DNA from: Ignavibacteria bacterium
Lineage (GTDB): Bacteria > Bacteroidota > Ignavibacteria > Tepidaquicellales > OLB5
DNA length: 10,015 nucleotides
NCBI GenBank assembly: GCA_030835005.1
Contig: JAUQWT010000402.1
Coordinates: forward strand, 1 to 10,015
Direction: 5' to 3'
The translations under genes were made by a program, and so were the position numbers. Below the pieces are notes generated by a model. That model did no database searches, had not been told where the DNA came from, and worked only from the letters and a program-made list of their open reading frames with translations. Of this stretch, positions 5,918-10,015 are shown one piece after another. Every line of letters starts with the position of its first letter. The first letter of the stretch is position 1.

Positions 5918-6382
5918 ATGAAGATTAATCTAGTTCCAATTGCTTACGTTAAAAATTCCAGAACCGAAATTTCAGATGATTTTTGGGGAAGTGTAACCTC
6001 TGAGATCACATTGACAGATGACTTTTCTGAAAAGGCTATAAAGGGTATTGAAGACTTCTCGCATTTGGAAATAGTTTTCTATTTCGATAGGCTTGATAAC
6101 AGCAAGATCGAAACTGGCTTGCGGCATCCGCGCGGTAATACAAATTGGCCTGAAACCGGTGTGTTTGCTCAGCGCGGGAAAAACCGTCCCAATAAACTTG
6201 GCCTTACTGCTTGTGAGCTTATCAATATTGAAGGGAAAACTCTTTTTGTAAGAAATCTGGATGCAATTGACGGTACTCCTGTACTTGATATCAAGCCCGT
6301 CATAAAAGAATATCTCCCAAAGGGAGAAATCAAGCAGCCTGCCTGGACAGAAGAATTGATGAAAGATTACTGGAAACCCTGA
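5918..6382 (+). CDS. trmO: TrmO-like SAM-dependent tRNA methyltransferase (UPF0066/YaeB family)
   Basis: A 154-residue cytoplasmic protein of the TrmO family, which uses S-adenosylmethionine to methylate N6 of threonylcarbamoyladenosine at position 37 of certain threonine tRNAs. The family's beta-barrel signatures are visible: RHPRGN (69-74), GVFAQRGKNRPNKLGLT (81-97) and LDAIDGTPVLDIKP (114-127, family form DGTPVLDIKPY). The common 'TR.P.RPNPIG' stretch reads QRGKNRPNKLG, so it belongs to a divergent subgroup; a different RNA or small-molecule substrate is possible. It has only the catalytic domain, shorter than E. coli TrmO, which carries a C-terminal extension. The start at 5918 has no clear Shine-Dalgarno; CAATTTTG at 5903-5910 is a one-mismatch -7 box that would give a very short leader. 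Confidence 0.8.
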   Translation: MKINLVPIAYVKNSRTEISDDFWGSVTSEITLTDDFSEKAIKGIEDFSHLEIVFYFDRLDNSKIETGLRHPRGNTNWPETGVFAQRGKNRPNKLGLTACELINIEGKTLFVRNLDAIDGTPVLDIKPVIKEYLPKGEIKQPAWTEELMKDYWKP

Positions 6383-6388
6383 ACCTGA

Positions 6389-7009
6389 TCATTTAAACAA
6401 TTGCTCAGCTTTGAATAAACTCTTTGCTAAGTTTTCATATTCTTCAGAATTCCGTCTTACCTCAGATGCTTCAAACAAGTCATGTCTCGAAAAATCACTT
6501 ATCTTTCTGTAAGCAGGACTCTCATTATTCGTATCATATCTCTCTATCTTGATCAATTCTTCTCCGTTTAGCCAAATGCGCTTTTCTTCATAACCGTAAT
6601 CTCCGCGTGAAACGTACTTACAATAGATCAAACTGCCTTTGTAATAATAGCTTATGTTTACTATTTGACTTGCTGCAATATTGTACGAGATATTAACTTT
6701 TCCGGCAGGGGAGTATCTCTCTATAAATTCCGTTGAACTCGTAGTTTCAACTACAGAATCATCTTTTTGCATGAAGTAATAGCTTATCTTTGTTTCCTGC
6801 ATCCCGATTGCCCGGACATTCCTGTATGTTGTAATAGTATTACAGAGATACTCACCGGGCAAATTTGTAGATGAACCCAGAACCACGTCTATACTATCTG
6901 CAAACTGCGTAATATCTGTTGTCAAAGTGTAACTATCCTGTGATTGGGTATTTGCAGTTGAAAACACTAGCAAAACGCCTGAAATGATGAGTATTATTTT
7001 AGATTTCAT
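6389..7009 (-). CDS. Exported protein of unknown function
   Basis: No family recognised. The 206-residue product starts with a clear signal peptide (MKSKIILIISGVLLVFSTANTQS, cleavage near residue 22-24), so it is periplasmic or surface located. The mature part is rich in Tyr, Ser, Thr and Asn and shows many short beta-like segments (ISYYFMQ, VNISYNIAAS, IVNISYYYKGSLIYCKYVS, KRIWLNGEELIKIERY), followed by a charged helical C-terminus (EEYENLAKSLFKAEQLF). The two Cys residues in the mature part are far apart. It is convergent with trmO, the two stop codons being 6 nt apart, and no terminator is visible between them. A matching promoter lies just upstream on the minus strand. Its confidence as a real gene comes from the signal peptide, length and promoter. 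Confidence 0.75.
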   Translation of the reverse strand: MKSKIILIISGVLLVFSTANTQSQDSYTLTTDITQFADSIDVVLGSSTNLPGEYLCNTITTYRNVRAIGMQETKISYYFMQKDDSVVETTSSTEFIERYSPAGKVNISYNIAASQIVNISYYYKGSLIYCKYVSRGDYGYEEKRIWLNGEELIKIERYDTNNESPAYRKISDFSRHDLFEASEVRRNSEEYENLAKSLFKAEQLFK

Positions 7010-7039
7010 GATATTGGCATATTATTAAGATCAGAAGAA

Positions 7040-7070
7040 CAAATTTAGCATGATAAATCTGGATTTTCAG
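7040..7070 (-). promoter_or_regulatory. Candidate promoter of the minus-strand exported protein
   Basis: On the minus strand, CTG (7070-7068), a 20-nt spacer, then TAAATTTG (7047-7040), an exact match to TAnnTTTG; the -33 triplet differs from TTG by one base. The -7 box ends 30 nt before the ATG at 7009. Confidence 0.5.
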
Positions 7071-7087
7071 TGTAATTTGTGATTACA
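7071..7087. promoter_or_regulatory. Palindrome TGTAAT-N5-ATTACA, candidate operator
   Basis: TGTAAT (7071-7076) and ATTACA (7082-7087) form a perfect 6-bp dyad around TTGTG. It lies immediately beyond the -33 box of the minus-strand promoter and about 56 bp upstream of the rplM promoter. The 11-bp half-site spacing suits a dimeric regulator. The same TGTAAT/ATTACA half-sites occur in the inverted repeat at 5251-5290. Confidence 0.35.
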
Positions 7088-7142
7088 ATGGTTTAGTGTA
7101 TCATATCTCGAATACAACGGCTATTTACCATCACTCCTTACA

Positions 7143-7173
7143 TTGACATTAATCAAAAATAATGCTATTTTTG
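7143..7173 (+). promoter_or_regulatory. Promoter of the rplM-rpsI operon (Bacteroidota type)
   Basis: TTG at 7143-7145, a 20-nt spacer, then TATTTTTG at 7166-7173, an exact TAnnTTTG. The same place also reads as TTGACA-N17-TATTTT. The -7 box ends 21 nt before the rplM ATG, so the leader would be only about 15 nt, leaving no room for a structured ribosomal-protein leader. Confidence 0.7.
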
Positions 7174-7194
7174 TATTCTTTTTAGGAAAATACA

Positions 7195-7650
7195 ATGAAA
7201 AAAGCGATAGAAAAATCTTTAAAAACCACACACTTTACTCACAATGACGAAGTAAATAAGAAGTGGTATATTGTGGATGCAAATGAGAAGATCTTAGGCC
7301 GTTTTGCATCAGAAGTTGCGAAAATTATTTGGGGTAAAAACAGTGCGAAATTCACTCCAAATGTTGATACTGGTGATTTTGTTGTTGTGATAAACGCCGA
7401 AAAGATCCGTTTAACCGGAAAACGTGAATCATTAAAAGAGTATAAGCACCATTCATTATTCCCGGGCGGACAGAAAATAAGGACGTTTAAGGAAGTTATT
7501 GCAAAACATCCTGATACAGTTATTACCAAAGCTGTCAGGGGAATGCTTCCGAAAACAAAACTCGGTGACAGGCTTATTACAAAACTTAAAGTTTATGCTG
7601 GTGATAAACATCCGCATGCTGCACAAAACCCGGTTGCTAAAAATATATAA
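7195..7650 (+). CDS. rplM: 50S ribosomal protein L13
   Basis: uL13, a primary binder of 23S rRNA needed early in large-subunit assembly. The 151-residue product shows the family's core: WYIVDANEKILGRFAS (24-39), TPNVDTGDFVVVINAEK (54-70), LTGKRE (73-78), FPGGQKIRTF (89-98), VRGMLPKTKLGDRL (114-127) and KLKVYAGDKHPHAAQNP (130-146). About 23 residues precede the conserved Trp, roughly eight more than in E. coli, so the N-terminal tail is slightly extended; the ATG at 7195 fits the short leader and a weak AGGA at 7184-7187. It is followed after 27 nt by rpsI, the standard pairing. Confidence 0.97.
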   Translation: MKKAIEKSLKTTHFTHNDEVNKKWYIVDANEKILGRFASEVAKIIWGKNSAKFTPNVDTGDFVVVINAEKIRLTGKRESLKEYKHHSLFPGGQKIRTFKEVIAKHPDTVITKAVRGMLPKTKLGDRLITKLKVYAGDKHPHAAQNPVAKNI

Positions 7651-7677
7651 AATTAAAATTAATTAATCCCAATCTTA

Positions 7678-8070
7678 ATGGCAGTAAACTATCATTTAGC
7701 TACAGGAAGAAGAAAAACATCAACCGCAAGGGTCTTTTTATACGAGGGCACCGGTAATGTTACAATAAACGATAAAACCGGCAAAGATTTTTTCGGTAAA
7801 GAAGCATTATTGAAAGAAGCAATTGAGCCCCTTGTTGCTGCTGATCTTAAAGACAAGTTTGATATAAAAGTCAACGTTAATGGCGGCGGAGTTACAGGCC
7901 AGATTGGTGCAATTCGCTTAGGTGTTGCAAGGGCTATACTTAAATACGATGCAAGCCTCAGGCCTGCATTGAAGAAAGACGGACTTCTTACCCGTGACCC
8001 TCGTATGGTTGAAAGAAAGAAACCCGGACAGCCAAAAGCAAGAAAGCGCTTCCAGTTCTCGAAACGTTAA
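7678..8070 (+). CDS. rpsI: 30S ribosomal protein S9
   Basis: uS9 of the small-subunit head; its C-terminal tail reaches toward tRNA in the P site. The 130-residue protein has TGRRKTSTARVFL (9-21), VNGGGVTGQIGAIRLGVARA (67-86), LTRDPRMVERKKPG (104-117) and the conserved end RFQFSKR, whose final Lys-Arg is the universal tail. The length equals that of E. coli S9. The 27-nt spacer after rplM is AT-rich with no Shine-Dalgarno, as is common in this phylum; the ATG at 7678 gives the expected N-terminus. Confidence 0.97.
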   Translation: MAVNYHLATGRRKTSTARVFLYEGTGNVTINDKTGKDFFGKEALLKEAIEPLVAADLKDKFDIKVNVNGGGVTGQIGAIRLGVARAILKYDASLRPALKKDGLLTRDPRMVERKKPGQPKARKRFQFSKR

Positions 8071-8100
8071 TATCTTTTTCAGATTATTATCCGTTTTTTT
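8062..8100 (+). terminator. Weak candidate terminator after rpsI
   Basis: AAACG (8062-8066) can pair with CGTTT (8092-8096), with an imperfect inner stem (TAAT and ATC against GATTATTA) around a TTTTTCA loop, followed by seven T to 8100. It overlaps the rpsI stop codon. The stem is AT-rich and interrupted, so it may only attenuate transcription into rpsB. Confidence 0.35.
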
Positions 8101-8199
8101 AAAGGATACAGAATTTTTAATAACTAATCATGCTTTCAGATCTTTTTAGACCCGTGTCCTGTTATAAGGATGTTTGAGGAGAGTAGAAGAAAGCAGAAG

Positions 8200-8234
8200 T
8201 GTCCCCAACTTAAGCGGGACAATAACAAAAGGAG
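8200..8234 (+). promoter_or_regulatory. rpsB leader: hairpin next to a strong Shine-Dalgarno
   Basis: TGTCCC (8200-8205) pairs with GGGACA (8216-8221) around a 10-nt loop. Five bases later comes AAAAGGAG (8227-8234), five nt before the ATG at 8240. A second TGTCC at 8156-8160 could compete for GGGACA. The preceding segment, 8176-8199, is almost all purine. The long (169 nt) untranslated stretch between rpsI and rpsB could serve autoregulation by S2, as known for E. coli rpsB, but no sequence match to a named leader was recognised. Confidence 0.4.
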
Positions 8235-8239
8235 AAATC

Positions 8240-9016
8240 ATGAGAAATGTTTCAATAGAAGACCTGTTGTTATCAGGCGCCCATTTCGGGCATTTAACCC
8301 GCCGCTGGAATCCCAAAATGAAGAGATATATCTTCATGGAACGCAACGGGATCCACATCATAGACCTGAAGAAAACACACGAATTGCTGCAGGATGCACA
8401 GAACTCCATCGCCAGAATAATCAGCGAAGGGCGAACTATTATGTTCGTTGGCACTAAAAAGCAGGCTAAAGAAGTGGTAAAGCACGAAGCCGCAAGAAGC
8501 TCAATGCCGTATGTTACAGAGCGCTGGCTTGGCGGAATGCTCACTAATTTTGTTACGATCAGGAAGAGCATAAAAAGATACAATAACATTGTTAAGATGG
8601 AAAACGACGGTACTATCAATAATTACCAGAAAAAGGAAAGATTGATGTTATCGCGCGAAAAGGAAAAGCTTGACAAGGTTCTAGGCGGTATAGTAGCCAT
8701 GAACAAGCTCCCTGGAGCTATTTTCCTCATTGATGTTAAAAAAGAACACATTGCAGTTGATGAAGCAAGAAAGCTCGGTATTCCTATCTATGCAATTGTG
8801 GATACAAATTGCGACCCCGATCTCATCGATTACCCGATTCCCGCAAATGACGATGCAGTTAAATCAATTGAGCTTATCACCAGCGCAATTGCTGATACTA
8901 TAATTGAAGCTAAGCAGACCGTTGAAATGAAGAGAATGCAGCGCGACGAAGAAGCAGAAGCAGCAAAGAATATCTCTGCAGCAGCAGATGAAAGCGAAGG
9001 AGTTGGCGTTTCTTAG
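8240..9016 (+). CDS. rpsB: 30S ribosomal protein S2
   Basis: uS2 joins the small subunit late and helps recruit S1 where present. The 258-residue protein has LLLSGAHFGHLTRRWNPKM (9-27), RNGIHIIDLKKT (35-46), FVGTKKQA (69-76), TERWLGGMLTNF (93-104) and VDTNCDPDLIDYPIP (187-201), all family hallmarks. An open frame extends 22 codons upstream to an ATG at 8174, but I place the start at 8240: it gives the family N-terminus MRNVSIEDLLLSGAHFGH and has a strong AAAAGGAG five nt before it, whereas the extension translates a leader hairpin. The C-terminus is an acidic, Ala-rich tail. tsf follows after 87 nt, the usual partner. Confidence 0.96.
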   Translation: MRNVSIEDLLLSGAHFGHLTRRWNPKMKRYIFMERNGIHIIDLKKTHELLQDAQNSIARIISEGRTIMFVGTKKQAKEVVKHEAARSSMPYVTERWLGGMLTNFVTIRKSIKRYNNIVKMENDGTINNYQKKERLMLSREKEKLDKVLGGIVAMNKLPGAIFLIDVKKEHIAVDEARKLGIPIYAIVDTNCDPDLIDYPIPANDDAVKSIELITSAIADTIIEAKQTVEMKRMQRDEEAEAAKNISAAADESEGVGVS

Positions 9017-9090
9017 TTACAGTGCGGAGATTTCAATTCATCCACAAAGTTTAATTTTCATATAAATAAGTAAGTTAAGAATTTTTATAT

Positions 9091-9097
9091 AAAGGAG
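9091..9097 (+). promoter_or_regulatory. Strong ribosome binding site that fixes the tsf TTG start
   Basis: AAAGGAG ends 6 nt before the TTG at 9104. Ideal spacing, together with the conserved EF-Ts N-terminus that begins exactly there, decides this non-ATG start. Confidence 0.8.
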
Positions 9098-9103
9098 TAT
9101 ATA

Positions 9104-9970
9104 TTGGAGATTTCCTTAGAATTAGTTAAGAAATTACGTGAAAAAACAGGAGCAGGAATTGTTGACTGTAAAAAAGCTTTAGTTGAATCTGATGGAGATT
9201 TCGAAAAGGCTATTGATTACCTCAGAAAAAAAGGGGCAGCAACATCCCAGAAAAGAAGCGACCGGATTGCCAAAGAAGGAATAGTTTTCGCAAAAGTTAG
9301 CTCCGGCAGAGATGAAGCCGCAGTTGTTGAAGTAAACTGCGAAACTGATTTCGTTGCCAGAAGTGAAGCATTTCAAAACCTGGCTAAGAGCGTTCTTGAC
9401 GCAGTATTTGGAAGCAAAACTACTGATATAGATAAGCTGTTATCTTCAAAATCCTCAGAAGGGAATACACTGCAGCAGACAGTTGACGGAACGACCGCAA
9501 GCGTTGGTGAAAAAGTTGAGCTGAAAAGAGCTGTGTATTATAAGTCAGAAGACGGATTTTTCTGTGATTATAATCACCCCGGTAATAAAGTTGCATCACT
9601 TATCGGAATTACCGGTAAATTGACCGATGAAGGCATAAGCCTTGGCAATGATCTTGCTATGCAGGTTGTCGCAATGAAGCCGCTTACAATTGATAAAAGC
9701 GGTGTAAGCGCTGAGATGATAGAAAAAGAAAAAGAGATATATAAGATACAGGCTATTAATGAAGGCAAGCCCGAAAACATCGCAGATAGAATTGCTTCTA
9801 ATAAAGTTGAGAAATTCTATGAAGAGAACTGCCTTGTTGAGCAGGAATTCGTAAAGGAATCCGGCAAGGCTGTAAAGGATATTATCAAAGCGGTATCAGT
9901 TGCCTCAGGTAATGACTACAAGGTTAAAACAATGGTCCGCTTCCAGCTTGGCGAAACTATAGGAATGTAA
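9104..9970 (+). CDS. tsf: Translation elongation factor Ts
   Basis: EF-Ts exchanges GDP for GTP on EF-Tu in the cytoplasm. The 288-residue protein, close to E. coli's 283, opens with the UBA-like domain (MEISLELVKKLREKTGAGIV, then DCKKAL to residue 26, and DYLRKKG at 38-44). It has the TDFV motif at 81-84 within VNCETDFVARSEAF, the segment that contacts EF-Tu, then the two core subdomains (HPGNKVASLIGI, LAMQVVAMKPL), and it ends VRFQLGETIGM (family form RF.LGE). The start is TTG, read as Met. It is in the same orientation as rpsB with an 87-nt spacer that shows no obvious terminator, so joint transcription is likely. A GC-rich hairpin follows the stop. Confidence 0.97.
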   Translation: MEISLELVKKLREKTGAGIVDCKKALVESDGDFEKAIDYLRKKGAATSQKRSDRIAKEGIVFAKVSSGRDEAAVVEVNCETDFVARSEAFQNLAKSVLDAVFGSKTTDIDKLLSSKSSEGNTLQQTVDGTTASVGEKVELKRAVYYKSEDGFFCDYNHPGNKVASLIGITGKLTDEGISLGNDLAMQVVAMKPLTIDKSGVSAEMIEKEKEIYKIQAINEGKPENIADRIASNKVEKFYEENCLVEQEFVKESGKAVKDIIKAVSVASGNDYKVKTMVRFQLGETIGM

Positions 9971-9983
9971 TCCTGTTTATTGG

Positions 9984-10008
9984 TCCCGGCATCAAATAAG
10001 TGCCGGGA
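9984..10008 (+). terminator. GC-rich hairpin after tsf, probable terminator cut by the window end
   Basis: TCCCGGCA (9984-9991) pairs perfectly with TGCCGGGA (10001-10008) around a 9-nt loop. The visible downstream bases are TAAATTT, and the window then ends, so a full T-run cannot be confirmed. Confidence 0.6.
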
Positions 10009-10015
10009 TAAATTT

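Noticed and set aside
8170..8457. Plus-strand frame of 95 codons overlapping the rpsB start, a possible leader peptide
   Set aside because: The product is a low-complexity basic sequence caused by reading rpsB in another frame; there is no early stop that would make it a leader peptide.
8146..8619. 157-codon minus-strand frame rich in hydrophobic residues opposite rpsB
   Set aside because: It overlaps the highly conserved S2 coding region; its hydrophobic look follows from the complement of a Lys/Glu-rich gene, and no promoter or start signal supports it.
1..10015. CRISPR arrays, tRNA or rRNA genes, insertion sequences, phage attachment sites
   Set aside because: No regularly spaced repeats, no tRNA-like cloverleaf or rRNA segment, and no transposase or integrase frame were seen on either strand.

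Overview
The window looks like a chromosomal segment from the Bacteroidota/Chlorobiota/Ignavibacteriota group, with an Ignavibacteria-like lineage most likely. Four things point there. A secreted protein carries a C-terminal type IX secretion (Por) sorting domain with the NYPNPFNP motif. The order rplM-rpsI-rpsB-tsf is typical of this group. Several starts lack a Shine-Dalgarno sequence. Several intergenic regions carry the TTG / TAnnTTTG promoter signature of Bacteroidota. The assignment is by pattern only; no database search was possible.

Left part (1-3257). The first 98 bases are the N-terminus, on the minus strand, of a gene that runs off the window, probably an ABC exporter. After about 320 bases without a gene comes a secreted protein with seven repeats, probably a beta-propeller, ending in a type IX sorting domain (421-1803). 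Next is a probable outer-membrane beta-barrel with one N-terminal c-type heme site, CQSCH (1960-3177). This cytochrome-porin fusion layout resembles Cyc2 iron oxidases. It ends at a textbook intrinsic terminator.

Middle part (3301-7009). Three tightly packed genes form a probable operon: a type III polyketide synthase with a complete Cys-His-Asn triad, an isoprenylcysteine methyltransferase-family membrane protein (a BpsA/BpsB-like alkylpyrone pair), and a VOC/glyoxalase-fold protein that has lost at least two canonical metal ligands. A small exported or membrane protein of unknown function with a TTG start follows and ends at a strong terminator. Then come a TrmO-like tRNA methyltransferase gene and, convergent to it, an exported protein of unknown function on the minus strand.

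Right part (7010-10015). This is a translation block: L13 and S9 from a clear Bacteroidota-type promoter, then S2 and EF-Ts. S2 and EF-Ts have strong Shine-Dalgarno sequences, unlike most genes here, and EF-Ts starts at TTG. A GC-rich hairpin follows tsf at the window edge.

The most interesting parts are the cytochrome-porin fusion and the polyketide synthase-methyltransferase-VOC operon.
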